In this document: in pieces, positions 1 to 9,218 of the stretch | Layout of the letters: each line of letters starts with the position of its first letter | Numbering within the stretch: position 1 is the first letter of the stretch | NCBI RefSeq assembly: GCF_019931755.1 | Contig: NZ_CP082918.1 | Coordinates: 3,762,001-3,826,000 of the forward strand | Direction: 5' to 3' | Origin: Sutcliffiella horikoshii | Lineage (GTDB): Bacteria; Bacillota; Bacilli; Bacillales; Bacillaceae_I | DNA: 64,000 bases | Notes under the pieces: generated by a model | Told to the model about the DNA's origin: nothing | The model's input: only the letters and a program-made list of their open reading frames with translations | Database searches by the model: none | Program-made: the position numbers and the translations under genes

Positions 1-195
1 TTGGCGCGCATAGGCAGAAAGGGACTCCACATATCGGCGCTGTCCTTCCGCATAGATGGTGTCAAAGGCAAGAGAGGATTTCCCCGATCCTGACAGCCCT
101 GTTAACACCACTAATTTATCGCGGGGAATCGTTACATCTATGTTTTTTAAGTTATGGGCTCTGGCCCCTTTTACAACAATTTTATCCATTGCCAT
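1..195 (-). CDS. uvrA: UvrA, excinuclease ABC subunit A (5' end only)
   Basis: This is the first 65 codons of the UvrA ATPase, the DNA damage sensor of nucleotide excision repair; the rest lies off the left edge. The translation begins [20 protein letters not shown] and contains the first ATP-binding P-loop, GLSGSGKSS (residues 33-41), followed by the family-typical [20 protein letters not shown]. The start at 195 was chosen because the B. subtilis protein also begins MAMD and an AAGGATG ribosome-binding site overlaps the end of uvrB. Only 7 bp separate it from uvrB, so the two are cotranscribed and probably translationally coupled. Confidence 0.97.
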   Translation of the reverse strand, partial: MAMDKIVVKGARAHNLKNIDVTIPRDKLVVLTGLSGSGKSSLAFDTIYAEGQRRYVESLSAYARQ

Positions 196-202
196 CCTTA
201 TG

Positions 203-2182
203 TCATCCTTCCGCTTTGAGCTCCAAGATGAGGTCACGAAGCTCGGCTGCACGTTCGAAATCGAGCGCTTTTGCCGCATCTTTCATTTCCTGCTCCATGC
301 TTTCTATGAGCTTTTCTCTTTCTTTCTTGTTCTTCGGTCTGAGTGTCCGTACTTTGCCCTCGTAATCGCCATCTTCCTCGGCTACGAAAGTGGCACGGAT
401 AAGTTCCGGAACTTTTTTCTTGATGGTTGTCGGCGTGATGCCATGCTCCAGGTTATAAGCCTCCTGGATTTCACGGCGACGCTTTGTTTCATTTAACGCG
501 ATATCCATGGATTTCGTTATTTTATCTGCATACATGATGACTTTACCGTTCGAGTTACGTGCCGCACGTCCGATGGTTTGAATCAAGGACCGTTCAGAAC
601 GGAGGAAGCCTTCCTTGTCTGCGTCTAAAATAGTAACAAGGGATACTTCCGGGATGTCGAGACCTTCCCTCAATAGGTTGATCCCAATCAGAACATCATG
701 TTTCCCCATCCTCAATTCTCTTATTATCTCAATCCGGTCAAGCGTCTTGATTTCAGAATGCAGATACGCAACTTTAATACCCAGCTCTTTTAAGTAAGCG
801 GTGAGATCCTCGGACATTTTCTTCGTCAAGGTAGTGACAAGAACCCTTTCATCCTTCTCCACCCTTTTATGGATTTCACCGATCAGGTCGTCAATCTGGC
901 CTTTAATCGGTCTCACTTCAATAATTGGATCAAGCAGTCCGGTCGGTCGGATGATCTGCTCGACCATTTTTGGTGTATGCTCCAGCTCGTATGGTCCTGG
1001 TGTAGCAGAAACGTAAACAAGCTGGGCTGTTTTCTTTTCAAATTCCTCAAACCTTAATGGACGGTTGTCCTTTGCTGACGGCAGGCGGAAACCATGGTCT
1101 ACTAGAACTTGTTTTCTTGCCTGGTCTCCATTGAACATCCCTCTGATTTGTGGAAGCGTAACGTGTGACTCGTCAATTACCAACAAGAAATCTTCCGGGA
1201 AGAAGTCCATTAGTGTGTAGGGAGTCGATCCTGCAGGACGTAGTGTCAGGTGACGGGAGTAGTTCTCGATTCCCGAACAAAAGCCCATTTCCGCCATCAT
1301 TTCCAAGTCATATCGGGTTCGCTGTTCCAGTCGCTGAGCTTCAAGCAGTTTGCCAGCCTCGCGAAGTTCTTCCAGTCGCTCTTCCAGTTCTGCCTGAATG
1401 TTGACAATGGCTTTTTTCATCTTCTCTTCACGGGTTACGAAGTGGGATGCCGGGAAAATGGAGACATGGTTCCTGTCTCCAAGAATCTCCCCTGTTAGTG
1501 CATCCACTTCTCGTATGCGGTCGATCTCGTCTCCGAAGAATTCCACACGAATACAGTGTTCGTCACGGGATGCCGGGAAAATCTCCACCACATCGCCACG
1601 AACCCGGAAGGTACCGCGCTTGAAGTCAATGTCATTCCTGCTGTATTGGATGTCTACTAAGTCGCGTAGCAAAACATTCCGTTCTTTTTCCATACCTGTT
1701 CTTAAGCTGACAACAAGGTCACGGTATTCTTCCGGTGAACCCAAGCCATAAATACATGACACACTGGCGATGATGATCACGTCGTTTCGCTCAAAAAGGG
1801 AAGCCGTTGCCGAGTGGCGAAGCTTATCAATTTCATCATTGATACTTGCGTCTTTTTCTATGAATGTATCGGTGGAAGGTACATACGCTTCCGGTTGATA
1901 GTAATCATAATAACTAACAAAATACTCAACTGCGTTGTTTGGGAAAAACTCCTTAAACTCACTATATAATTGCCCTGCCAACGTTTTGTTGTGGGCGATA
2001 ATTAAAGTTGGTTTGTTTACTGCCTGAATTACATTGGAGACAGTAAACGTCTTACCGGTACCCGTTGCACCAAGAAGCGTCTGATGCTTTTTCCCGTTTT
2101 TAAGGCCTTCCACAATCTCCGCGATCGCGGTCGGCTGATCTCCATCCGGCTTATATCCAGAAACTAACTCAAACTGTTCCAT
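203..2182 (-). CDS. uvrB: UvrB, excinuclease ABC subunit B
   Basis: This is the DNA-loading helicase-like subunit of the UvrABC excinuclease: it receives damaged DNA from UvrA and recruits UvrC. The 659-residue protein matches the family length. It has Walker A GATGTGKT (residues 38-45), the beta-hairpin segment [12 protein letters not shown] used to probe the lesion, helicase motifs including TIGRAARN, and a C-terminal UVR motif ([16 protein letters not shown]) that contacts UvrC. The start at 2182 lies about 10 nt after GGAGG and gives [12 protein letters not shown], as in relatives; an in-frame ATG 27 nt upstream lacks a good site. In B. subtilis csbA is cotranscribed with uvrBA, but here a plus-strand lipoprotein gene lies between csbA and uvrB. 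Confidence 0.98.
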   Translation of the reverse strand: MEQFELVSGYKPDGDQPTAIAEIVEGLKNGKKHQTLLGATGTGKTFTVSNVIQAVNKPTLIIAHNKTLAGQLYSEFKEFFPNNAVEYFVSYYDYYQPEAYVPSTDTFIEKDASINDEIDKLRHSATASLFERNDVIIIASVSCIYGLGSPEEYRDLVVSLRTGMEKERNVLLRDLVDIQYSRNDIDFKRGTFRVRGDVVEIFPASRDEHCIRVEFFGDEIDRIREVDALTGEILGDRNHVSIFPASHFVTREEKMKKAIVNIQAELEERLEELREAGKLLEAQRLEQRTRYDLEMMAEMGFCSGIENYSRHLTLRPAGSTPYTLMDFFPEDFLLVIDESHVTLPQIRGMFNGDQARKQVLVDHGFRLPSAKDNRPLRFEEFEKKTAQLVYVSATPGPYELEHTPKMVEQIIRPTGLLDPIIEVRPIKGQIDDLIGEIHKRVEKDERVLVTTLTKKMSEDLTAYLKELGIKVAYLHSEIKTLDRIEIIRELRMGKHDVLIGINLLREGLDIPEVSLVTILDADKEGFLRSERSLIQTIGRAARNSNGKVIMYADKITKSMDIALNETKRRREIQEAYNLEHGITPTTIKKKVPELIRATFVAEEDGDYEGKVRTLRPKNKKEREKLIESMEQEMKDAAKALDFERAAELRDLILELKAEG

Positions 2183-2396
2183 CCACAAAAAGCCTCCATT
2201 TCCGTTCATCTAACCTCTACCAATATTCTACCACAATACATGCCCAAAACAACAAAAATACGAACTGATATTCGCTTTTTTATAAAAATGAGCCTTTTTT
2301 CTCTATACCCGTCTATGTTGCGTTTTAAGAGTGTTTTCTATATTCTTATCATTATCATGTATTTGGAATCGGAAACTAGTTTTGAGGAGATTAATG

Positions 2397-2903
2397 ATGA
2401 AAAAGTTTTTTGGCAGTAAAATGCTCTGCTTAGCTGGGCTGATTTTATTAATGACAGGCTGTTCGTTCAACGATATTCCCGAAGATACGATAGACTTTCC
2501 TTATCTAGATGAACGTGCATTGGAAAATCCCGAGGAAGAACTAACTTACAGTGAAGTGGATGGCGAGTATGTGCATGATTTTATCAAAGCGAATAAAGAT
2601 AAAGCCATTAGGTGGACTGCAACGGTGACGCGTGTAGAAAACAATTCAACATATGAGCTGCAGGAGCCGCTTCTCCCAGCCATCCTGGTTACTTTTGCAG
2701 ATGAGCTTGAATCTCCACCGCGAGTTGGCGACGTTCTTACCTTTACAGGTGTTCTCACCGGATATGGAGAGACCTTCGGAAAAGACCCGCTTTGGGTAGT
2801 AAGACCCGCCAGTCTGGCGTCGACGACCTCAGAAGAACAAGAAGCATTGACCGCCTATCAACAAGCAGCACAACAAGCAAAAGAGGGAGCAGACCTTCCG
2901 TAA
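2397..2903 (+). CDS. Uncharacterised lipoprotein
   Basis: A 168-residue secreted lipoprotein of unknown function. It has a short basic N-terminus, a hydrophobic stretch and a lipobox (LMTGC) near residue 20, so it should be lipid-anchored outside the membrane. The middle part (strands around WTATVTRVENNSTYELQ and VGDVLTFTGVLTGYG) looks like a small OB-fold-type beta barrel, and the C-terminus is Q/A/E-rich. GAGGAG lies 7 nt before the ATG at 2397; an ATG at 2394 is too close to that site. It points against its neighbours and converges on csbA, sharing a hairpin terminator that overlaps its last codons. No function is claimed. Confidence 0.75.
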   Translation: MKKFFGSKMLCLAGLILLMTGCSFNDIPEDTIDFPYLDERALENPEEELTYSEVDGEYVHDFIKANKDKAIRWTATVTRVENNSTYELQEPLLPAILVTFADELESPPRVGDVLTFTGVLTGYGETFGKDPLWVVRPASLASTTSEEQEALTAYQQAAQQAKEGADLP

Positions 2904-2924
2904 CTCGGAAATGCCGCTCCCTCT
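2882..2924. terminator. Convergent hairpin terminator, lipoprotein gene / csbA
   Basis: AGAGGGAGC (2882-2890) and GCTCCCTCT (2916-2924) are perfect inverted repeats, followed by T5 on the plus strand and preceded by an A-run for the minus strand. The hairpin includes the lipoprotein stop codon and ends two bases before the csbA stop, so it can serve both genes. Confidence 0.8.
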
Positions 2925-2926
2925 TT

Positions 2927-3151
2927 TTATTTGAATTTCCCTACCATTTTCTTCGCATACAAAAATCCGATCGCTAAGGAAAGGACATCCACTAAAATAA
3001 CATACCATTCGTTCCCATGTCCTTTAAAAATGGAAACTAAAATGAGTGCTGCCGCCAAACCTGTACCCACGTAAAGGTTATAGGTCACTCTTGTGAAAAG
3101 GACCACGAGCAGCGCAGGGATAATCAACGCTAAAACCAGCTTTACTAACAA
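2927..3151 (-). CDS. csbA: CsbA, small membrane protein
   Basis: A 74-residue protein with two or three hydrophobic segments, recognised as CsbA from the segment PALLVVLFTRVTYN, its size and its position beside uvrB. In B. subtilis csbA is a sigma-B-controlled gene and its molecular role is not known. The start is taken as TTG at 3151, 8 nt after AGAGG. I did not find a clear sigma-B promoter in the short upstream gap. It is likely a membrane protein. Confidence 0.85.
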   Translation of the reverse strand: MLVKLVLALIIPALLVVLFTRVTYNLYVGTGLAAALILVSIFKGHGNEWYVILVDVLSLAIGFLYAKKMVGKFK

Positions 3152-3205
3152 TCTGAAAACCTCTTTTCTATCTCATCCGAAAATCTTCTAATGTTAGTAT
3201 AACAC

Positions 3206-3703
3206 TCATTCCACTTCCACAGCTATCTCTGTCACGCTTCTCAATTTCTTCTGTTTATTAGCCAACTGAATTTTATTTACAAATGTAATGAGCGACTGCG
3301 TGTCTTTATCGTTTTCAATTAAAAATTCTACTAAATATGTATATCTTCTCTTTTTTACATTTGCCTGAACGCCAAGTATCTTGGCTTTAAACTCAAGCAA
3401 TTGGTTGGCAACCTTGAATTTCAACCCCAATAGCACATTACTATTTTGCGGAATCTCCACCCGGCTGATAAACCTCATTTTTTCCATATTAAGCTCTTCC
3501 ATGTAAACTTTCGTACTGCCCGTCGACACCTCACGGCCGTTCACTTGTAAAATGGTCATTCCACCGACTACGTAGTGTCTTGTTCTATATAAACCTAGCC
3601 AAATTAACTTATCCTCTTGATCCCCCACAAAACTGCCCCCTAAATCCGTGCTTTTGTTATTATATCGGCCGGGGAACCAATTTTTTTTAGGGTTTCCTTT
3701 CAT
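3206..3703 (-). CDS. Probable PilZ-like domain protein
   Basis: A 165-residue protein without signal peptide or membrane segment. From about residue 50 the pattern (inner strand LQVNGREVSTG, then EELNMEKMRFISRVEIP, later a strand ending YTYLVEFLIEN and a C-terminal helix) follows the fold of PilZ domains that bind cyclic di-GMP. However, the RxxxR and (D/N)xSxxG ligand motifs are not intact, so it may not bind the nucleotide. The N-terminus is uncertain: the ATG at 3703 has no good ribosome-binding site, and a GTG near residue 27 preceded by GGGGG is an alternative. The call is tentative. Confidence 0.5.
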   Translation of the reverse strand: MKGNPKKNWFPGRYNNKSTDLGGSFVGDQEDKLIWLGLYRTRHYVVGGMTILQVNGREVSTGSTKVYMEELNMEKMRFISRVEIPQNSNVLLGLKFKVANQLLEFKAKILGVQANVKKRRYTYLVEFLIENDKDTQSLITFVNKIQLANKQKKLRSVTEIAVEVE

Positions 3704-3731
3704 TTGTAGCCATTTAATTAACTAGTCGAGG

Positions 3732-3888
3732 GATGTAGACATTCTCAACCCGAAAACTTATTTGAAATTGTCTTCATCCAGCTCATGAAGACACTTTTAA
3801 CCAAAAAACTTCTGCGGGATTGTCTTCATCCCACTTATGAAGACATTTTCAACAAAAAAACTTCCGCGAAAGTGTCTTCATCCAACAA
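3732..3888. repeat. Tandem ~52-bp hairpin repeat, three units
   Basis: Three imperfect units lie head to tail (about 3732-3785, 3786-3837, 3838-3888). The common pattern is TGAAGACATTTTCAAC, A-rich, ACTTCYGCG, then TGTCTTCATCC. TGAAGACA and TGTCTTCA within each unit are inverted repeats, so every unit can form a hairpin. They fill the gap downstream of prfC and upstream of the PilZ-like gene. Confidence 0.85.
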
Positions 3889-3927
3889 AAAAGCCCAGAA
3901 CACCCTTCCTTTAAAGGTATTCTGAGC
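3886..3927 (-). terminator. prfC terminator
   Basis: Read on the minus strand, GCTCAGAATACC and a partly complementary GGTGTTCTGGGC form a stem around CTTTAAAGGAAG, followed by T6. Confidence 0.85.
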
Positions 3928-3944
3928 TTCTTATAAAATAAATC

Positions 3945-5522
3945 TTAATCCTCTTCCGCCATAATATCAATCAAGCCGACCTTCGGATTTTTATCTTGGA
4001 ACCAGCGTAACGAGAAGTCGTTATCAAACAAGGCAACATACTGATCGTTGCGGTCTTTCACCAAAATGTTACGGGAATCGAACAACGAAGTATCGACGTC
4101 TTGGCTCTCCAACCAACGCGGAATTTTCGAGCCGATCATATTGTAGACGACTTCCACGTTATACTCGCCTTTCATCCGGTACTCAAATACGTCCAATTGA
4201 AGCTGACCAACCGCTCCTAGGATATATGCTTCCGTACCGTATTGACGGAACAATTGGATGGCACCCTCCTGTACAAGTTGGGTAATACCTTTTCCGAATT
4301 GCTTCCCTTTCATAACGTTTTTCGCTTCTACTTTAACGAAAAGCTCCGGAGCAAACGTCGGGATTTCATCGAACTCAACCTTTTGATTGCCACCGCTGAA
4401 CAGAGAATCCCCAATTTGATACACACCCGGATCATAAATTCCGATGATATCACCAGGATACGCATGATCCACCGTTTCACGGTCAGATGCCAAGAATTGT
4501 TGGGACTGAGTCAATTTAATGGACTTTCCAGTTCTGCTAACTGTTACTGTCATTCCACGCTCGAACACACCGGAACAGATGCGCAAGAAAGCAAGACGGT
4601 CACGGTGAGCAGGGTTCATATTCGCCTGGATTTTGAAAATAAATCCGGAGAACTCTGCAGATTTAGGCTCAACCGTACCCTCTTCTGTCTGACGCGGCTG
4701 CGGCTCACTTGCAAGATCCAAGAACGTACGGAAAAACATTTCCACACCAAAGTTGGAGATCGCACTTCCGAAGAATACTGGAGTCTGTAAACCATTCTTC
4801 ACCTTGTTGATGTCAAAGTCATTCCCGGCCTCTTCTAACAGCTCAAAGTCCTCTTTTGCTTGGATAAAAGTTGGGTGAGTAGAGATCTCCTCCACAGCAT
4901 CCAGTTCCTTAAACGGAATGCGATCCTCTTCATCTTTTCCTTGATAACGGATGAACACTTCATTGTAACGGTCGTAAACACCTAAGAAGCGTTTCCCCAT
5001 TCCAACCGGCCAGTTCATCGCATAAGACTCGATGCCAAGTACTTCTTCGATCTCTTCCAAAAGCGCAAGCGGCTCTTTACCTTCACGGTCCAATTTGTTG
5101 ATGAATGTGAAAATCGGAATACCACGCATACGACAAACCTTGAAAAGCTTGATAGTCTGCGGCTCGACCCCTTTTGTACAGTCAATGATCATCACGGCAC
5201 TATCCACGGCAGTCAACGTACGATACGTATCTTCACTGAAATCTTCGTGTCCTGGGGTATCAAGAATATTGATATGCTTATCCATATACTCAAAACTCAT
5301 AACACTTGATGTTACTGAAATTCCACGTTTCTTTTCAATTTCCATCCAGTCAGATGTTGCAAATTTTCCAGACTTCTTCCCTTTTACCGTACCTGCCGAA
5401 CGAATAACGTTACCGAATAAAAGAAGTTTCTCCGTCAAGGTCGTTTTCCCGGCATCCGGGTGGGATATAATCGCAAAGGTTCTGCGGCGGTCTATCTCTT
5501 TATTTAAAAGTTCATTTTTCAC
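3945..5522 (-). CDS. prfC: Peptide chain release factor 3 (RF3)
   Basis: A translational GTPase that recycles RF1 and RF2 from the ribosome after peptide release. The 525-residue protein has the usual length. It has the P-loop SHPDAGKT (residues 20-27), switch [10 protein letters not shown], the NKLD guanine-specificity motif and the RF3-type domain II and III sequence, including [17 protein letters not shown]. The ATG at 5522 encodes [10 protein letters not shown]. It is monocistronic with its own terminator and is divergent from the small gene at 5673. To my knowledge B. subtilis 168 lacks prfC, whereas other Bacillaceae carry it. Confidence 0.95.
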   Translation of the reverse strand: MKNELLNKEIDRRRTFAIISHPDAGKTTLTEKLLLFGNVIRSAGTVKGKKSGKFATSDWMEIEKKRGISVTSSVMSFEYMDKHINILDTPGHEDFSEDTYRTLTAVDSAVMIIDCTKGVEPQTIKLFKVCRMRGIPIFTFINKLDREGKEPLALLEEIEEVLGIESYAMNWPVGMGKRFLGVYDRYNEVFIRYQGKDEEDRIPFKELDAVEEISTHPTFIQAKEDFELLEEAGNDFDINKVKNGLQTPVFFGSAISNFGVEMFFRTFLDLASEPQPRQTEEGTVEPKSAEFSGFIFKIQANMNPAHRDRLAFLRICSGVFERGMTVTVSRTGKSIKLTQSQQFLASDRETVDHAYPGDIIGIYDPGVYQIGDSLFSGGNQKVEFDEIPTFAPELFVKVEAKNVMKGKQFGKGITQLVQEGAIQLFRQYGTEAYILGAVGQLQLDVFEYRMKGEYNVEVVYNMIGSKIPRWLESQDVDTSLFDSRNILVKDRNDQYVALFDNDFSLRWFQDKNPKVGLIDIMAEED

Positions 5523-5672
5523 AGTTTCCGTACCTACCTCTCAAAAATTACACAATAGTGCTATTATAACAGAAATCAGCTTGAGAAAAATATAGCAATC
5601 CAACGAAAACCTATTTCCATTATTCCTATTCTCGGTTATACTCTTTGTAAATATATGTTAGGAGTGATCATT

Positions 5673-5942
5673 TTGGCAAAAAGTAAAGCAAAAAAGCTGC
5701 GTGACAAGCAAGCCCGCGAAGGCAGGCGCAACCCAGAAAATGGCCGCGGTATCTATGCCCTTGCAAATCTTACAACCAAAACAACCAAGTCGAAAAAAGA
5801 AAAATTGAATCAGCTGTACAAAAAAGAACGACAATCTCGCTATGGCAGTGACCGGGAGAATGTCGTTCTTTATTTTTATATTCCATTGACGCCGCTGTTG
5901 ATTTCCGCGCCAGGCTTCGCTTTCCGCGGGGCGTGTGCTTGA
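5673..5942 (+). CDS. Small basic conserved hypothetical protein, 3' end probably altered
   Basis: An 89-residue reading frame starting at TTG 5673, 8 nt after GGAG. Residues 1-55 (MAKSKAKKLRDKQAREGRRN and following) are very rich in Lys and Arg and resemble short Bacillus proteins of unknown function. The tail is odd: the frame runs through a strong terminator-like hairpin (5824-5868) and into a copy of the ~130-bp intergenic element, so the last ~35 residues are probably read from non-coding DNA after loss of the original stop. The N-terminal part is likely real and soluble. Confidence 0.55.
   Translation: MAKSKAKKLRDKQAREGRRNPENGRGIYALANLTTKTTKSKKEKLNQLYKKERQSRYGSDRENVVLYFYIPLTPLLISAPGFAFRGACA
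5824..5875 (+). terminator. Strong hairpin with T-run inside the small gene's 3' part
   Basis: AAAGAACGACA and TGTCGTTCTTT are perfect inverted repeats around an imperfect inner stem, followed by TATTTTTAT. This looks like the terminator of the small gene at 5673, although the reading frame continues through it. Confidence 0.75.
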
Positions 5943-6020
5943 TCCTCCTCGCTGCGCTGTGGGGTCTCAAGCTACCGCTACCTCCCGCCGGAGTCTCAGC
6001 CTTTCGCTCCAATCAACAGC
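5894..6020. repeat. ~130-bp structured intergenic element, copy A
   Basis: One of four full copies in the window (also 9040, 22940 and 30942). The outer arms GCTGTTGATT and AATCAACAGC pair perfectly. Inside are the conserved GCTTTCC, TTGAkCCTCCTC and GGGGTCTCAA blocks. The variable inner stem here is GGCT/AGCC. It sits between the small gene at 5673 and the 3' end of gntK. Confidence 0.9.
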
Positions 6021-6035
6021 TTTAGAATCTATTCA

Positions 6036-7568
6036 TCATTTCCTCTGCTGAAACGCTACCACCGCATCAAACTCTTGCTCATACAAACGGCTCAATCGAA
6101 TGAACAACGGCGTCAGCTCTTTATAGACTTCCACTTCCGCTTGGTCAGGAACATACCCATTCGTCGTCCCCACCATCTCGTTCATCACATCAAACGAGTC
6201 AATCTCACCAAGTGCATACAAGCCAAGAACCGCAGCACCAAGGCAAGAACTTTCTACGCTTTCCGGGATACTTACTTCCTGATTGAAGATGTTAGAAAGC
6301 ATCTGGCACCATACTTCAGAACGGGCAAATCCGCCTGTTGCATGAATCTTTTCAGGAATTCCGATAATCTCTTCCAATGCCAATAAGACAGTATAGAGAT
6401 TAAGATTGATGCCTTCCAATACCGCGCGCATCATGTGCTCTCTTTTATGGTGGATGCCAAGACCGTAAAAGGATCCGCGTGCATTTCCGTTCCACAACGG
6501 TGCACGTTCACCTGTCAGGTAAGGGTGGAAAAGGACACCTTCTGCCCCAGGCTTTACTTGTGAAATTTTAGCTGTCATCACATCATATGGATCGACTCCG
6601 TGTGCTTTCGCCTCTTCCACTTCTGCTTGGCAAAATTCATCACGAAGCCAGCGCATAATCATGCCTCCATTGTTGACCGGACCGCCAATGACCCAATGGT
6701 CTTCTGTCAATGCATAGCAGAACGTTCTACCCTTTGGATCGGTTACCGGTTTGTCCGCAACGGTACGGATTGCCCCGCTTGTTCCGATGGTCAATGCCAC
6801 CACGCCTGGCTGTACTGCGTTTACCCCAAGGTTGGAAAGCACGCCGTCGTTTGCCCCAATCACAAATTTCACATCAGCAAGCAAGCCCAATTTTACCGCC
6901 CACTCTGGTTGCAATCCTGTGATGATTTCTGTTGTCGGCACAAGGCGGGACAACTTGCCAGGAGTTACACCGGCAACTCCAAGTGCGCCCGCGTCCCAAT
7001 CCAATCTTTCCAGATTTAGCATTCCAGTTGCAGACGCAATCGAATGATCCACTACATACTTTCCAAACAACTTGTAAAACACATATTCTTTTATGGAGAT
7101 GAATTTAGATGCTTTTTCAAAAATGGCAGGGTGTTCGTTTCGCAACCAAACTAACTTAGCCAGAGGGGACATCGGGTGGATCGGTGTTCCTGTTCTCCGA
7201 TAAATCTCGTGGCCGTCCCATTCATTCTTAATTTTCTTTGCCCATTTCTCACTGCGTTGGTCCGCCCAAGTGATGCTTTTCGTCAAGGGAATTCCTGCTT
7301 CATCCACTGCAATCAGACTGTGCATCGCCGCACTGAAGCTGACATGGGAAAGGACTGTGGTATCGATGCCACCTTTTAGAATAGTTTCTCTAATGGAAAC
7401 AGCCACCGCTTCGAGAATTTCGTCGGGATCCTGTTCAGCCGCTCCCATTTCAGGAGTGTACAAAGGATATTCCACGGCATGTTGGCTTTCTACTTTTCCG
7501 TCCTTCGTAAAAAGAACCGCCTTTGTGCTTGTTGTTCCTATATCAACGCCTAGCATGTATGTTGTCAT
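6036..7568 (-). CDS. gntK: Gluconokinase
   Basis: An FGGY-family sugar kinase that phosphorylates gluconate to 6-phosphogluconate in the cytoplasm. The 510-residue protein begins MTTYMLGVDIGTTSTKAVLF, the family phosphate-binding motif, and has the FGGY motif block GGPVNNGG and the C-terminal HATGGFARSEVW signature. It closely resembles B. subtilis GntK over its whole length. AAGGAGG lies 7 nt before the ATG. It is the last gene of a gnd-gntP-gntK minus-strand set, 66 bp from gntP. Confidence 0.97.
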   Translation of the reverse strand: MTTYMLGVDIGTTSTKAVLFTKDGKVESQHAVEYPLYTPEMGAAEQDPDEILEAVAVSIRETILKGGIDTTVLSHVSFSAAMHSLIAVDEAGIPLTKSITWADQRSEKWAKKIKNEWDGHEIYRRTGTPIHPMSPLAKLVWLRNEHPAIFEKASKFISIKEYVFYKLFGKYVVDHSIASATGMLNLERLDWDAGALGVAGVTPGKLSRLVPTTEIITGLQPEWAVKLGLLADVKFVIGANDGVLSNLGVNAVQPGVVALTIGTSGAIRTVADKPVTDPKGRTFCYALTEDHWVIGGPVNNGGMIMRWLRDEFCQAEVEEAKAHGVDPYDVMTAKISQVKPGAEGVLFHPYLTGERAPLWNGNARGSFYGLGIHHKREHMMRAVLEGINLNLYTVLLALEEIIGIPEKIHATGGFARSEVWCQMLSNIFNQEVSIPESVESSCLGAAVLGLYALGEIDSFDVMNEMVGTTNGYVPDQAEVEVYKELTPLFIRLSRLYEQEFDAVVAFQQRK

Positions 7569-7634
7569 GGTGATGTCCTCCTTGATTCAAAATCACAACG
7601 GGCCAAGGAAATAGCTCCTTGACCCTACTTTAAC

Positions 7635-8981
7635 TTATCCTATAAATATACCAAGAATTACTGCTACTGCAAAACCTACAAGTCCGATGATGGTTTCCAT
7701 AACCGTCCAAGATTTTAACGTATCTTTTACATCAAGGCCGAAGTATCTGTTTACCAACCAGAAACCAGAATCGTTTACGTGCGATAGAACCGTTGCACCG
7801 GAAGCAATCGAGATAACGATCAGACCTAGTACCGGACCTTCAAGACCCATGATACCGATTAGCGGTGTGATCAGTCCTGCTGCTGTTACCATCGAAACTG
7901 TTGCGGAACCTTGTGCCACACGAACTGCCGCTGCAATCAAGAACGCAAGAACGATTGGAGGCAATGCAGATCCTGCCATCATTTCACCAAGAACATCACC
8001 AACACCAGAGTCGATTAGTACTTGCTTGAAGACTCCACCGGCACCAGTTACAAGGATGATGATACCTGCTGGCTCAAGCGCTTTAGTCGCAATATCTTGT
8101 ACATCTTGTTTCGTATATCCGCGCTTCGTTCCAAGGAAGTAGAACGTCAATAATGTTGCAATCGTCAACGCTACGAACGGGTGACCGACAAATGTCGTAA
8201 TCTCTCGAACGATGTGACCTTCTTCAAAAATAACCGTTGAAAACGTATTCACTAAAATCAATACTAAAGGTACTAAAATGATAGAAGCAATAAGTCCGAA
8301 TCCTGGTAGATCCTTGTCATATACCTTGTCTTCATCAATTTCCATATATTTTGGTACAACAACGTGAATTTTCTTACCAATATATTTACCAAACACCGGT
8401 CCCGCTAAAATCATTGCCGGAATACCTGCGATAACACCAAATAGGATAACCCATCCAAGGTCTGCGCCGATTAAGTCAGCTACTGCGATTGGTCCCGGAG
8501 TTGGCGGGATAAAGCTGTGCGTTACAGCAAGACCAGCTAGCAATGGAATACCGTAGTGTAAAAGGGACTTTCCTGTTTTTTTCGCCAAGCCATAAACGAT
8601 TGGCACTAAAATGATGAATCCTACATCAAAGAATACCGGGATTGCTACTAAGAAACCTGTGATACCAAGTGCCCACTGGGACTTATCTTCACCGAATTTC
8701 TTCATTAACGTTTGAGCAAGTCTTTCTGCTCCACCTGACACTTCTAGCATTTTACCAAACATGGCACCAAGTCCGACTACGACTGCAACGAACCCGAGGG
8801 TGCCTCCCATTCCGTTTTGTACGGATGCGGTAACTTCATTTAGCGGCATGCCTGATGCGATACCTACTAGTAAGCTGACTAGCAGCAGGGCTACGAATGC
8901 GTGTAGTTTGGTGCGGATGACTAGGAATAGTAGGACGAATATTGCTGCTGCTGCGATTAGGATTAGCATGGATCCTGACAT
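7635..8981 (-). CDS. gntP: Gluconate permease
   Basis: A GntP-family proton symporter that imports gluconate. The 448-residue protein has about 12 hydrophobic segments and family motifs such as GLAVTHSFIPPTPGPIAVAD and the C-terminal SHVNDSGFWLVNRYFG. AGGAGG precedes the ATG at 8981. It lies directly upstream of gntK and is separated from the dehydrogenase gene by copy B of the intergenic element, which may weaken or modulate cotranscription. Confidence 0.96.
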   Translation of the reverse strand: MSGSMLILIAAAAIFVLLFLVIRTKLHAFVALLLVSLLVGIASGMPLNEVTASVQNGMGGTLGFVAVVVGLGAMFGKMLEVSGGAERLAQTLMKKFGEDKSQWALGITGFLVAIPVFFDVGFIILVPIVYGLAKKTGKSLLHYGIPLLAGLAVTHSFIPPTPGPIAVADLIGADLGWVILFGVIAGIPAMILAGPVFGKYIGKKIHVVVPKYMEIDEDKVYDKDLPGFGLIASIILVPLVLILVNTFSTVIFEEGHIVREITTFVGHPFVALTIATLLTFYFLGTKRGYTKQDVQDIATKALEPAGIIILVTGAGGVFKQVLIDSGVGDVLGEMMAGSALPPIVLAFLIAAAVRVAQGSATVSMVTAAGLITPLIGIMGLEGPVLGLIVISIASGATVLSHVNDSGFWLVNRYFGLDVKDTLKSWTVMETIIGLVGFAVAVILGIFIG

Positions 8982-9039
8982 GTTTTGTTCCTCCTTTTTG
9001 AATACCTTTATTAGAAAATTTATGTGGTTACGTTAACTT

Positions 9040-9170
9040 CCTGATGACTTGCGTTCCAGGTGTTCGCTTTCCGCTGGACGTGTGCTTGAGCCTCCTCGGC
9101 TTCGCCTGCGGGGTCTCAAGCTACCGTTATCCCCCGCTGGAGTCTCACACCTTGCACTTCAGTCATCAGG
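9040..9170. repeat. ~130-bp structured intergenic element, copy B
   Basis: Same element as 5894-6020. The outer arms CCTGATGACT and AGTCATCAGG pair perfectly although their sequence differs from copy A. The variable inner stem is AGGTGT/ACACCT. It lies between gnd and gntP. Confidence 0.9.
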
Positions 9171-9218
9171 GGGGATTTCCATTAAATATAACGTCTCTCG
9201 TAAACTACTTAAATTAAT

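Noticed and set aside
3732..3888. CRISPR array
   Set aside because: Only three units, the whole unit is repeated with no unique spacers, and no cas genes are nearby.
5770..6012. Minus-strand ORF of 80 codons through copy A of the repeat element
   Set aside because: It is created by the palindromic element, has no ribosome-binding site and no recognised protein similarity.
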